64,000 bases of DNA from Piscicola geometra (taxonomy: Eukaryota; Annelida; Clitellata; Hirudinida; Piscicolidae). This document shows, one piece after another, positions 1-13,500 of the stretch (positions are counted from its first letter, which is position 1; each line of letters begins with the position of its first letter). Under the pieces are notes generated by a model that worked only from the letters and a program-made list of their open reading frames with translations, made no database searches and was not told the origin of the DNA. The position numbers and the translations under genes were made by a program. The stretch is taken from positions 3,405,772 to 3,469,771 of the forward strand of contig OX030959.1 of NCBI GenBank assembly GCA_943735955.1, read 5' to 3'.

Positions 1-703
1 ACCACCATCACGTCATCACACCACTCCTTTAGTATTCTACATGAAACTTGATACCCAGTTCATTTATCGAATGTTTTTACTTTCATTCAATGTATATTAC
101 CTTGTTCTATTTTTACTTTTTGAACATTTACTATTGTTTAAAGAGTTATTTGTATTTAAATTATTAAAGTTTATTATTGGGATTTTTATATTAATTCTAA
201 AGTTTAGTTTTTTAAATTGAAGTATTTGGGATTTTAAATGTATAACTAATATTATAAACCTACCTTTCAATAGAATTTGAGGTCAATCAATTATATAATT
301 GAAACATTTATCTAATTGACTTTTAATGAAGTATAATCAAACTATTAAAACCTATCAATCATCATTGGTTTCTTATAGAGTTGCAATCTTCAACTAGGAA
401 TGCTATCCGTGTTTTAATTTATCCACACAATGTGCCCTAAAAATGTGTTATCATCATAAACCTTAATATTTTTTTTTATTGAAATTTTTTTTTCTCATTA
501 TCGACTATATAATTAAAATAACAATTCAAAAAATCTATTATTTGTATAAAAAAAGGCCGCCATTATCTTTACATCATCAACCACTCTTCTGCATTCATTA
601 TTCACTCTTAAAACTAGACTTTTCTGTCAATAAATAGTTTCACATGGATTCGAGAAAATGATTTTTAAAGAAATATAATTAATATGAGGATGGCCTACTA
701 ATG

Positions 704-782
704 ATGATGATGATGGTGATGACGATGATGATGATAATGATGGTGATGACCAAGATGATGATAATGATGATGATGATGGCGG
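704..782. repeat. (GAT)n trinucleotide tract
   Basis: Imperfect ATG/GAT repeats with scattered substitutions. The open frame across it (runs of Met) is a repeat artefact. Confidence 0.85.
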
Positions 783-1567
783 GTTCTTCGTTGCTAATGG
801 AAAAGGACTGCAGGCGGACTACCAATACTGTTAAAAATAATTTTTATCAGAGCCATCAGGTGATCATAGTTGGTTGGTTGGGACTGAACTGTCCCTGAAG
901 GAAATGGAACTGATAAGACAGGAAGACTCCAATCGATTAAGATCCGTTTTGATCAACGTCCGTTTTGAACAAAGTCCATTTTGGATCGGTTGGAAGAAGA
1001 TAAAACGAGTAGATCATCGTTTTTGCTGCGTCGAGTCACGCTGCTGTATCGAGGCGTATGAACTATTAAAGTTTAATATATCGATTTTAGATGAAAAAAT
1101 GTCTGCGTGCGTGCCACTTCTGTTGTCTTGCTCCATCCCCTTGCATTCTTTCGTTTGTTTTATTATTGATTCTTTATGCGCCTCTCTCATTGAGTCCTTT
1201 ATTGATTTTGCCAGTCTTTATATTTTCCATTTCGTTTTTGACTTAATTTATAGCTTATAAATTTTTCCGTTTCAGATGGCATTTTCTTTTCACAATTCTC
1301 TCTTGTTTCTTTGCCATAAACAATTCCATTATATTTTTATTATAATGATATTTCCAAGTGTCGATCTTTATTTGTTTTTCTTTTTTTATCTGACCGTCAT
1401 GAAGCCTTCATGCCATCAATCCCTTCCGCTTAATCTTATCAACTAAATCACTTTTCCTAATGCTTTCCAAATAAATATATATTCTCCTTTACCATTTACT
1501 TTACCATTACATTTTTTCACAAAATTATTAAAAAAGTATGTTTTCTTTAAGTTCCTTGTTCTGGCAG

Positions 1568-1642
1568 AAACTCTTTGCTCCAACCGCCTTTCAGCATTCG
1601 GCAGTTCAGACAGCAATGCAGAAACAAGAATTCACGCTCGAA
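1568..1642 (+). CDS. Candidate orphan exon, unknown gene
   Basis: A 75-nt block open in one frame, bounded by a TCTGGCAG acceptor and a GTGAGT donor. It would code for 25 residues beginning KLFAPTAFQH and ending KQEFTLE, with both junctions in phase 0. Base composition is visibly less AT-rich than its flanks. I do not recognise the product, and no second exon of the same gene was found, so it may be chance. If real it would be an internal exon of a plus-strand gene lying convergent with the lectin/CUB gene. Confidence 0.35.
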
Positions 1643-2725
1643 GTGAGTGACTTTAAATACGACCCCATTCTTTCGGAATGCTTGTTCGTCATTCAAACGT
1701 TTCAACTCCGTTGATTTTATGCTTTTTTATTGTATTCTATGGCGATTTTTATGTGTCTTTTCATAATATTTTTATCACTCTGTTACGACATCAGCATTTG
1801 ATGTATTTGATAGCTTTCTTATTCTGTTATCTTGATTATGATTTTAGTTTTATTATAATAAAGCTAAAATATCTTAATTTGACTTATTTAAAAGTTGAAA
1901 TATATAAATAATTAAAATTAACTAAATTCTTTGTTTTTTAGCTAATTCAAAGCAAAGAAAACTAAATAAAAACTTGGTTTTCAAGACAAAATGTCTTATA
2001 AGCCAAGAGCTTTGGGAAAAAATTTCAAATTTATAAATGTTTTACTTTATTTTTGTTTAAAGTTTATTTTTAAAACTAAAGCATTAAATTATTTTTAGAA
2101 GAAAATAAACCAAAAGCCAAAATGTGTACGTTAATCTGCATAAAAAACTCAAAAAATTAAATTTTTCATTGAATCTTCACGAACTTATGTGATTCTGAGA
2201 TCTTCACAAGCACACTCATGTTGCCTGCGTGTCCAGCAATTACCACAACAATCAACGAACATTGTCGTGTCTGAAATTTTAAATTTAGCAAAAAAAAGTT
2301 TCGCCAACAAAAAGGGTCTAACTTTCTTTATTATGGGCATAACGCTCAGCGGAGCATCCTAGGAAGGTAAATGCTTCAAAGAAATAGGCGCATTTGTTCC
2401 CTCTAGAGGTCTCGATGACGGCATTCGGCATTAATCGCTCGTTCGTCATTCTGGAATACCGAAAAATAAGACTTTGCAAACAAATAACTGAGCAGCAAAT
2501 TAAAACTCGAACGTAAACATAGGAACACAGAAGCGTATAATAAACCTGGAAATCATCATGATTAAATGTACATTTTTACACATTCGTAAAGAGTGTGTAT
2601 AAAGTTTGTTAGTTAATTTATTTTAAATAAAACACTCATGAGATTTCATATTCAAAAATATAATGCACGTATCCATCCATTAATTGATGTGCCTGTTGGT
2701 ATCCTTTGGGGCAGAATATGGGTAG

Positions 2726-2812
2726 AAGTGTGTGTGAATGTTTGTGTGTGTGAATGTTTGTGTGTGTGAATGTTTGTGTTTGTGTGTGTGAATGTTTGTT
2801 TGTGTTTGTGTC
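2726..2812. repeat. GT-rich minisatellite
   Basis: Tandem units of about 14 bp (GTGTGTGAATGTTT and variants). Confidence 0.8.
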
Positions 2813-3710
2813 AGGTCACAGTGAGTAGGTTTTTGGTGTTTTTAGGATATTTGTTTGACCGGCAATAAACAAGCTGACAAATGGCTTATCTTAAATCTTC
2901 AAAAAAGACCTATAACACTTTTATAAATAAGATATAGCACGGTATTTTCTGATTGAAAAAAAAAATTCTTTTAACTTTGATGCTTGTGTGTGTTTAAAAG
3001 TTCTTTTGAATTAAACATTAAAATATAAATAATTAAACTTTAACTCATATTAAAGCTCAAATTCAAAAAGATCAAAATGCCATATAGTGTGTCGTCTGAC
3101 ATAATGATTTCGACCACACAGATCGCTTGGTAGTTATTACTAAAAACATCACCCATCTAAAAATCAGTTTCACAAAATTTGAAAGAAATGTTCGATAAAT
3201 GGAAAGTTAAACGATTTGTAATCTTCGAGCAAAGTATTTCTACTTTTTAGTTTCGCTTTCCTAATAGAAAGATACAACAATTATTCAAGTTACATAACAA
3301 CTAGTACATTGGAACAATATTAGTCTTTGCTTTTACATAAGACTTTAATTATATCTGTAACGTCTATATAATTTCCACACGCATGTTTGGTCGAAAAAAC
3401 GTATAACATAAAAATTATCTTTACAAAATAAATAAGCTAAACTGGTCGGAAATTTAGGTTTTTTTCTGGAATTAATGAATTAATGACCAAAAGTTGTATA
3501 AAAAAACTACATCATTCGGACTTCAAACCCCTCCCCTTTATTTCAAATAGTTAATGGTTTACAAAGTAACTACTATACACCAAGCGAGTGATAATAGATT
3601 TTGAAAATACAATAAAGCGTTTCACGACCATCTCAAAACAACGCTGGAATAATAATGAAGATTAAACGAATTTCACATCAATAATTATATTTTAATGAAT
3701 TTTGTTTCAA

Positions 3711-3716
3711 TTTATT
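3711..3716 (-). terminator. Poly(A) signal AATAAA for the lectin/CUB gene
   Basis: On the minus strand AATAAA occurs about 90 nt after the TAA stop at 3808-3810, within AT-rich sequence. It is the first good polyadenylation hexamer downstream of the stop. A genome this AT-rich has many such hexamers, so the assignment is positional. Confidence 0.45.
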
Positions 3717-3807
3717 TAGTTTAATTAAATCAAATAAAATAGTCGATGTCATCGACAAGAGACTTCCCAGTGCAAGCAGAATCCCAGCCATGAAAATATT
3801 TCAACCT

Positions 3808-4597
3808 TTACATGTTCGGGTGTGCGAAAGTTGATTTGACAAGATCGAAAGTGGGAATGGCTTGGCAGGTGTGCTGGTTGGGCTGGCTGAAGTAGATGGG
3901 AACTTGGTGTGTTTGGCGGTAGTGTACTTGGTGCTGGTGGAGGCTTAGTGGATGAGTGTTCATCTCTTGCAGACAGTCGTTGATGTTGTTGCTGGGAGTG
4001 CTGGCATTGTTGTTATTGTTGGGTGTGTTGTCAACTACTGGAGTGTTGGTAGCGCTGTTGTCATCGCTGTTGAGTTCTCTATTTTGTGATTTCTGTCTCT
4101 TTTTGTCTCCTTTCAGGGTTAGTTGACAGCCCATTTCTGCTCCGTTGCTGTTGAAACGGTAGTGAGGAAGGTGGTGATGAGGGTGGTGGTGGTGATACTG
4201 AGACTCGATCGCTATGGAGTCCTCGTCGTTGTTCAATTGGTTGTTGCATTTGGAATCGTTATTGTGCGAGGAAAGCAATAAAATGTTTTCGTTGGATGCG
4301 TGCTTCTGTTGGAGTTGTTGTAGTTGCATGAGTTGTGGCGCTTTTTGCTTCGCCTCTGATGCATTGTAGCAATCATGCAATCTCACTATCGATTGTTGTT
4401 GTTTTTGTTGCTCATTCAACAACTGATTATAAACCGGTTGTTGTTGTTGTTGCATGTTGTAGTGTTGGTGTTGAGAGTGTTGGCAGTAGTAGCGGTTGTT
4501 GAGAACATTTTCGACGACCATTTCGTTGTCGAAGTAACCCGAAGCACTGGATGACATCACGTGGTCTTCGGCGTACTGGGGCAGCTTTCGAGACTTC
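3808..4597 (-). CDS. Lectin/CUB gene exon 7: cytoplasmic tail and stop
   Basis: Acceptor TTTCATCTTCAG; the split Arg codon is followed by KSRKLPQYAEDHVMSSSASG and about 240 residues rich in Gln, His, Asn and Ser, including poly-Gln and a HHHHPHHH run, ending PNM and TAA. Tyrosines in polar contexts (PQYAED, SGYFDNE) could be phosphorylation sites, but no catalytic or adaptor domain is visible. The last residues do not form a classical PDZ ligand. Confidence 0.85.
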
Positions 4598-7500
4598 CTG
4601 AAGATGAAACTGTGGTGAATGCACTACTCATAAACTGGTTGAATGAATGAAACAAAATAAACTACTAGAACAAATTGAAATGTATACAAAATAACTAAAA
4701 CTGTGTAATTTATTTTCAAAAAACCTATAAACATCGTCATAGGAACTTAGGAAAAAAACTTTGGTAACATGTACTAAAGGAAAGTCATGCGATTTCAATC
4801 TGTTTAAAATTTTCTTCAAAGTCCATTCAATAAACTAAAATTAATTCTTTTAAATTTCAATGTTTTACGGTTTTGATAGCAAAAGTTGGAACAGCACTCA
4901 CCTCTTTTGGTACAGAAGCACCCCGAGGAGGAGAAAGACGCCTATGACAATGCCCACAATCACTCCCATGCTGACGACGAACAAGATGCCTGAGATGTTG
5001 ACAACTTTTGGTAGTTTTTGGGTTAAATAGAAAGTTTATATTTTTATTTTACTTTTTTGTTGTTCTAGTAAATGGTTTTTGTGCTGTGGTGTTTTCTGTT
5101 GCCTTGAGGAATGGTGATGAGACTTGTTGTGCAGTGTGGCAATGTTCTTAACGTGGGTTGTATTGAGATGATTCGAAATTTATAAAAACTATTTCTTACA
5201 TTTATTTCCTATTGGTATATGAATTTTTTGATATTCTTTGCTTAGGTTGGTGTATCTTATTGTTTTAAACTCTTCTAAAATTATTTTTGCATATAGTTTT
5301 TGGGATTTTGTTTTTTTTCATCTACGCCTCTGAATAGTTAAACTATATTTATGTATATTTTTCAAAACTAACAGTTTGAAATTGTAACAAAATTACTCAA
5401 ACACTCTATAAATATAAATTCTAAAAAACCATCAATTTATATTTAATCAAAACGGGGCACCATATGGGAAAATCTTCGTTTTTTTGAAAAATCATTTATT
5501 TAAACTTAAAAAAATAAAAAAATCATGTATTTTTTAATTCATTAATTTTCACAAATTCTTAAATAAAAGTATTTTAAAAAACGTTAAGTTTTAAGAAAAA
5601 CTTTAAAACTTTTTTTTCGCTTGAGAAATGTTTCAAACGCACGTTTCTTAATTATAAAGACGTATTTTCTGTCTCTAAAAGTCTTCAAATATTCAACTAA
5701 GCTATAAGTTAGCGCAAATATAAAAAGTAAGTGTTCAAAAGTCATTAAAAATGAATTCAATTTACTAATTTGTTAAAGAAACGATAAAACATGAAAATGA
5801 CTTTCAAAATGCTTAAAAGGTGTAAAAAATATTTATCGCACCAAAAAAGATTTCGACTTCAGTGTTCTGATGAGCCCTTGAGCCGGCTGACTGGATGCCA
5901 GAAGGGTCCTGGTTGGATGACCCAGAGCACGTGACATTCAAACCCACCCAATCAGAGAACTCATTGCAATAAATGATTGTGGTTTGTTTCGTGAGGTCAC
6001 AGCGAAGAAGGGCTTTCTGGTTGTTGATTGGCTGAAAAGTGACCAATGGAGAGGGGTGGATGGGAAAACCACATCCAATAACTGTGAGGGTGGGAAAGAT
6101 GCAAGGTTGTGAGTGGATAGTGTTTGGCTGAATGTATGAGATAGCGAATCATTGAATCAAGTTGAGTGAATAACAATTCAGTGAGCGATAGATAAGTTAA
6201 AAGATTGGTGAATATATTAAAAATATCATAATTAATATGTTATAAAGTCTTCTAAAGGTTACTTTCAAAAAATAAAAAAATAAATATTTTTTAGATATTT
6301 TATAAAGAAGATTGCATACAATTAAATAAAGTAGCATACATGAATCTGAAAAGTTAAAATAAGGATAAAGGCAAAGATTGATGAGAACAAATGGAAAGAG
6401 GGTGATTGATACGATGTTATTGAATTAGATTTAAAAGATCAAACTCAATGGAGTGATCAGAATAGAACAATTTGCTGATTAAAATGCTTACGGTTTCTGA
6501 TACATTGTGATTTTCTTTTTAATATTGAGATATTGGAAGGCTACATTTGAAACTTGAGTCAATTGAACTTTTTTTGAATATTTTAACTCTTCTTACTTTG
6601 TTTAAAAAGTTGTAATCACAAAATTAAAGATACCGTTGACCTTCTTACATATTTTAATTCAAGGAATTTTGAAAAATAAAATGCTAAAAAGCAAAAATAT
6701 TGAGTTTTGAATTTTAATGAGTAGATTATCCGTAGTCATTTTGTCAGCTATCTTAGGTCTATTAATTAAAACTATTTTAATAGATTCTTTATCTTTGATT
6801 TAAAAATAAGTAGTTGGATTTTTCAACTATGTTTCTGTTATACATTAAAATTTTTTTGAATATTTTAAAAACTAAAACATAAAGAATGAGATAATTCAAC
6901 TGTTGTCAAATTAACATTCAGCAATTAAGTTTTAATATATAAAAAAATTTAAATAGACAAAAAACTCAAATTAAAAATAACTAATAAAAAGAATAATTAT
7001 TGATTGATTAATTAATTGATTTTAAAATTATTGAATACTTGTAAATATTAATTTTTACTATTACAAAAGTATAATTTTTTAATCCTTTTAAGTATGTCTT
7101 TTTAGGCATGTATACCATGTTTATTTTAATCTGAACAATAAAATAGCTTTTACGTTGAATAAATTTGAATAAACTGGGAAAATAAATGTTTTTTCTCTCA
7201 ATAAACCCAGTATTAACGGTTTTTTATGATCTTGCAACATCATTTAGAACTTAGTCTCTTATATTTTGGATAACTTTACAAAGACTCATGACTATTTATT
7301 TTCAATTTCAATTTTAAAACAATATTTTATTTAAAAATATGTGGCTTCTAAAACATTTTAAAAGGCATGATTAAAATAATCCTTCAAATTAACTGCTAGT
7401 AAGTTTATTTAGGGCATTAAAAATGTTAAATAATAAGTATATTATTTAATTTGTTAAAATAGATAAGGACAAAAAAGTATTTAGTTTATTGAAGCGAATA

Positions 7501-10500
7501 GTTATTTAACAGGACCATAAAAATGGTCAGAGCGGAATGATAGCGACAAGGCAAACCAGATGGCCATCCACTCATAAAAGATTGAAGAGTTAGTGGTGGT
7601 TGAAAAGTTAAAACACCGTAAATCGGTTTGGAATTATAAAACTTTTTATTTGAACTTTTAGTATAAAATCTTCATAGAAGAAAAAATAAATAAATGTTTT
7701 TTAAAGAGTGACTTATTATTTGTTTATTTAATTTGTTAAAGTATATTAATTGTATAGATTAGTCTTAATTGAATGAATGATAATGGTGAAGATTTTGAAA
7801 ATAATTTGATTTGTTTCTATTAAACCTAAAAAGAAAATAAATAATAGAGGATAAAGTCGAGCCGAAACGAGAGTCATCAATTGCAAATACATACTCGAGT
7901 TTGCCTTCTAAGCCATTTCATAAATTTATGATAATCTAAATCTCTACAGATCTTTATTAATCTACATCTATACATGAATCAATTTTATCTCCCAATTTGA
8001 AAACAACCATTATAATTTCTAAAGCTTAGAGCGATATTTTAAATTTACCATAAAAGGGTATCATCGCCTAACAGAGCATTTTATAACTTCCATTTAATAT
8101 TTCCTATAAAGAAATCCTCAGCTCTTAAATAACGACTACACGCCACAAACGTTACTGTAGCGTCCATCTATCATACACTCCGACTCCTAAATCTGGACGG
8201 CGTATCACGGCACAGCACGCTTCTTTCTTGCACTTTTTGTGACGTAGATCATTTCAGAGAGCCCCAAAACGCGTGATTAGGGACGCTAATGCCGGGGTCA
8301 GAGGTCGTCTTACATCACGTCATTCCTAATGTTCACGTTTTCTGGTCTTTTATTCGTGCCGTTAATTTCGCTTTAAGCTTCTTCCTCCACTGCAACTTAA
8401 TGCTTTTTATTCTAGCGTCTAAGAGCCTGGTGATATGGCATTTTCATGCATAAATATAGTGATCACTGCTTGCTTGTAAATAAGAGTTGAGGCCATAAAG
8501 GTTAAAAAGTTTCAAATTGGAATTTATGAGTTGCTTTAATAAGAACCCATTTTTGAAAAAGCGGACAAATTGAAATTGTCAATTATTTCAAATTAAATTT
8601 AGCGTAGACAAAGATCCATAAAGTATTATACAAGAAAATGTATTCAAAAATCAATAGAAAAAATACAATAATTTATTGACGTTTTTGTCTTTCTAAAAGT
8701 TTTAAGCAGAACTAGTCTTGTTGAAAACATTAAGACTTTTTTGAATGGCAATAACTTGTTTTGAACTTTTATCCAAACGTTTTACCAGGTTAGGACTTGA
8801 ATTAATATTGTTCTATGATTCAACCAATTAAAAATAACTTATATTCAAATTATTTAAAATTGAATAAACCCTAAATGATTAATTTTTACATATTTTTTGG
8901 TATTGTCAAATAAATCGAAAGTTACAATTTTGATAATTTTTTTGAACAAACTGCAATCACGACTCTGATAACTCGGCTACACAAGGGAACGATGGTGTTA
9001 TGGCAATTAGTGCAGGTCTGGGAGTGGGCAGAAACAAAAGTAAATTAAATAAACTCTAAAGTTCTCTGTCACGAAACATCTATTAGCGGTAATGGCTTTT
9101 GTTAATTGGATCTGTTGTAGGCATGTTAAACACATCAAGGCCTATTTGAAGATAATTGATCAAACTTTTCTAAAATCACCTTTTTGTTACACGTCACTCC
9201 TCTCACTTTCAACGCACTCCGGTGCATAATCGTGCTTTGAATGCCTCTACCTCATTGAAGCCCTCTGAATGCTAACTTCCCGTCCATTAAAGTTTACTCA
9301 TCCTATTTAAAATGCTCTGAAGCATTTCAAAGAAGCGTTTATGGAATTATTTCAGTCAACGAATTAGTAACTTTATATCATAATTTTAATGTTTAATTAT
9401 TTAATATGAATTATTCAGTATAATTTATTTATAACATCTTCAAAATGGAATTTTAAAATTTAAATAGAGAACAACTATTAATCAACTCAATTCAAAGAAA
9501 ACACAATTTCAACTCAACACACATTTCATTCTTGCACTCTTGAGGCTCACCTTCATACTTGAGAAGAAAGAAATGCGTGCTCCTGCCTCCCATCGTCACC
9601 ACCACCTGGTTCGACTCCGAAGTGTACACGAAGGACTCGCGTGACTTGCCCTTGCACACGTGATGCTCCAGCAATGACGAGGGTTTGACGGCATCGATGT
9701 AGGCCTCAACGTCGTCGTCGGCGTCAACGGCACTTTTACGCACGTCATCAAACCCCTTTGTAGTCTTCATGCTGGCGTTGGTCGTATCAATGAACTTGCT
9801 CTCTTTCAACGTGGCATAAAGTAAGCAGTTAGAAAAACCTTTATTGCCGTTGTTGTAGCTTTTGTTATTTTTGTTGTGATCGTTTCGCTGCGTTATTGGA
9901 AAGTTTCCAGAAAATGCAGAAAAGTTATAATAGTTTCTTGAATTTTCGCTGAATACAGGGGTGGCTGAGGGTGATGAGGAAAAGTCGATGAGACTGAAAT
10001 TGATTCTTTGGAATGGCGCCACTGAAAGTATCCACGAACAATTATAGAACAAATCATTTTTCTCTAGAAAATCGAACCACGTTGCACTCGCTAAGTATCC
10101 TGTGATTCGAGGCTGTTTTTGTTGTTGGGGTAAATTCTTTATTTGAAGCAGTTCTTCTTGTAAAAAGTTGTTTTTTTGCATTTGATGTTGTTGTAGGTGG
10201 TGGAAGTTTTGTTGTTGTTGCAGTTGTTTTTTGTTTTTTTGATCTTCAATGTTTGTTATGGCGTGCTTACTTATCTGCGTTATTTCACAAGAATAGAAAT
10301 CACTGGCGGCCTTTTCATAACGCTCCAGACGCTCGTTCATTGATATAGGTGTCACTGCAAAAAAACGTTTAAACGGCAATTCATAAAATATGCACACTTC
10401 ACTAAACACTTATTCACAAAATTTCATACAAGTATCCGAAATTGTTCGAAAATTATATTTAGGATACAATAAAGAATGTATTTGAGCAAATGAAATTATT

Positions 10501-13500
10501 TTTATATAAAAAAAATATAAAACAAAAAAAATCCAAAAGACATTAAAATGTTTTTTTAGAAATTTTTTTTTGCTTGATTTAAATTATTATCTAGTGAATT
10601 GTTAAATAAGCAGATATCTCCCACGATTTTACACAGACAAAAAAATTAAAAGCTAAACTTTCTTTTTACCCTTTTTATAACTTTGAAAATATTATTTTAA
10701 ACTTCAATAAAACATACAACTACACTCTTATCTATACTTTCTCCAAAACTTAGCTGTGCAAACAAAACCCAAAGTTTTCAATTAATCTTTCAAAATTTCA
10801 AATCCATAAAACATTTCACTCACAAAATCATTTTCAGAAACACAAGCACAAACAACGTACCTTTCAAGCAGCGGTACTGCAGCTCAACATACGCCTTGAG
10901 TTCACTGGGACACTTGCCCTCCAGCAGGTAGTGGAAGGTTACCACCATGACTCGGCAACTCCTCCTACCTGCACAGTAGGCTTCCACTTGCTCTGTAATG
11001 TCTTTGCCACATCCCGAGGCGTTGTAGCTCGTCTGGATGCATCTGTTGGTGGTGGTGGTGGTTTTTTAATGTTGTTAGGTTGTTTGCTGTTTTGTAATTT
11101 AATCTATTTGTTTTTTTTCTACATTTATTTTCTTTTATTATTGTTTTTGAAAAAATAGTTAATACTAATGTACAAAAACAATCAAATTAAAAAGTTAATT
11201 TATTTATTTATTTCAAAAATTGTCTTTACCTATTTCCGATCTTCATCCTTCCGTATTCCACCTTTTCTACCAGTACAACTTCGTCCAAGTCACACGTCAT
11301 CGTTAGGTTCTCCCAGTCGCAGAATATTTCTTTCCTTATGCTGGTAGTTTCGGACGGCGCGAGTTTAGATCGTTTAACGAGGTGTCTTTTGGAGATTGAA
11401 TGATTCACTTCTTTTTGCCGACGTTCTAGTGTCTGTTGTTTGTGGTAGTTGTTGAGTTTTTGTTGCTGGTGCTTTTTGCGTTGAAAAAGTTGTGACTTTA
11501 GAGTAGGTTTGATGTATTTTAGTTCTTTACTCATTTGTCGCCTGGTAGTGTGAGATTTAGAACTAGAAGTCTTGGGATGTTTAGGATGTTCTATTTTCGG
11601 TTGTGACTGATTTTGTTGTGTTGGGTGGTTGTACTGTATTTGATGGGAAAAAAACTCCTTGTTTTCATGTCCTGTACGAAAAAGTAATTGCAGTGAGAAA
11701 ATGAATAATTCAGCAAACACGTTCGTTAAAAAGGTATACATCTGTATCGGATATTCGCTTGCAGTGGATCCTTCACAAGGGCTTATGCATTATGGATGAG
11801 AGTTGATCGCACCTTCCTACTCTTCTCACGCACCATTTCAGTGCACTTTTGAAGGCCCACAGGGGAGAACGCACTGGAAGACCGTAGCAAGCAGAACGAG
11901 AGATAAGTACATAGCATATAAAGTGCGAATACTTTTTAAAGCAGCTTGTTTGTTATCTATGACTTACAGAGGCCATCACATTATTTATCGCTCATTAACT
12001 TCGAATTATCTATAGCCCCAGAACAATAATTTCAGGTTTAATGAGTTCTTTGTTAGAGCCGTCTACCGACTTTTATGCTTTTTATAGTTTCATGGCGGCC
12101 ACATTGCCTTCCTGACGGCCGCTTCCTTTCGACTCTTTCGGTGCCAAGACAGCCCCTTTCAACGACACAATAATTCATTCCATGCCGTTTATTTCTTTAT
12201 CAATATGAGAAAACCATCCAAGGCACAAGAAAAAGGCATTTTTCAAGTTATTTAATATTGCCTGATAGAGTTATACTAAAAAGAAATTGACTATTTAACC
12301 GAGCCATAAAGAAGAAATAAAAGCCTTTTCTAATTAGAAAAGGCGCAGAGACTTCGTATATTTTCCACTTAAGCAAATATTTGGAATAAAAAACGCTAAT
12401 GCACAAGCTGACGCTTCGCTGTCGATAGTAATAAGTCTGCTTTTCGGGCCATATTTAACAAAAATGGAGATCCGTTTTCCGACTCGTAAGTGATTTAGGC
12501 GACCAGTCTTCACTTTACGCCATTTTGTGACTTTTATGCTCCATTAACTTTCCTCTTGCTCACACAACTCTCTTGAAGCTGCTTTTAAAATTAAATTATT
12601 TTTGAAACGCTTTTTTTAATAATTTTTAGAGTTTTAAAGTTTCAATTTTCTTTTTATAAAACTTTAAAAAGCTTTAAAACCTGTAACAATTTAAACTTTT
12701 GATTTTTTCGTTTAGGTTTTTTTATTTATTAATGTGAGTTTTCGCAAAGAAAAAGGTTTGACGCTGAAATCATTGAAAAGGAAAATTTTGACAATATTTT
12801 TTATACGATAATAAAACTAATTGAAACCTAGTATTCAAAATATTTTGTATGTCATTTCTAGATTTAAAAGTTTTTATAGGAATAACTTAAATTTAACAAG
12901 TTAGATATTTTATTCTCCCCCCCCCCATTTTTTAGCGATTTAAAATTCGAAATAAAAACATAGATCTTTTAATCGCAGTAAATAAAACCTAACCCTAACC
13001 CTAACCCTAACTAAATAATTCAAGTGATTTTTTTATTTTTCAAATGACCACAACCCAATTTCCAGTTTTGTGATAAGTTAAATTCTTCTTGGTGATTAGA
13101 GGCGCATTGATCCTATATTCATCTCCACAACTCTTTATCAACTTCATAAGACATCACCAACGTCGGCAATTTATCTAAAATCGCTCTTCAAAAAACTCAA
13201 TTGTAGCTAGACTTCGATTTCTCTATTTATCATTGTCTCTTGCTTTCTAAAGAAATGTCCAAAATATAAATGAGTATTTATATTGTCTAAATATACATGT
13301 GGAAAATGTATAGAGTGAATTAAAATATATTTAATTTTATTTAATCGGGTTTATGAATATTTATTCAAATGAAAAAAAAAATATACATAATTTTCATTGT
13401 ATAATAATTAATTTAATAAAAGTGGTCGTAATAGGGTGAGATATTAAATAGCAGAGCGAAATGTGCAAGAGCTTTAAAAAGGCGTCGGTTTGAACTTTGC

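Larger units (their letters stand above)
1..3710. other. Mostly non-coding AT-rich stretch
   Basis: No recognisable gene apart from one candidate small exon at 1568-1642. It holds a (GAT)n tract at about 704-782 and a GT-rich minisatellite at about 2726-2812. Short open frames at 701-1260 and 1678-1911 have low-complexity or unstructured translations and no recognisable domain. The stretch lies downstream of the minus-strand lectin/CUB gene. Confidence 0.6.

Noticed and set aside
11672..11741. ATG at 11741 as the true start of the lectin/CUB protein (MYTFLTNVFAELFIF)
   Set aside because: The stretch contains a good acceptor (TTTTTCGTACAG), and the in-phase signal-peptide exon at 28897-28813 is a better leader. 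It remains a fallback if cDNA does not support exon 1.
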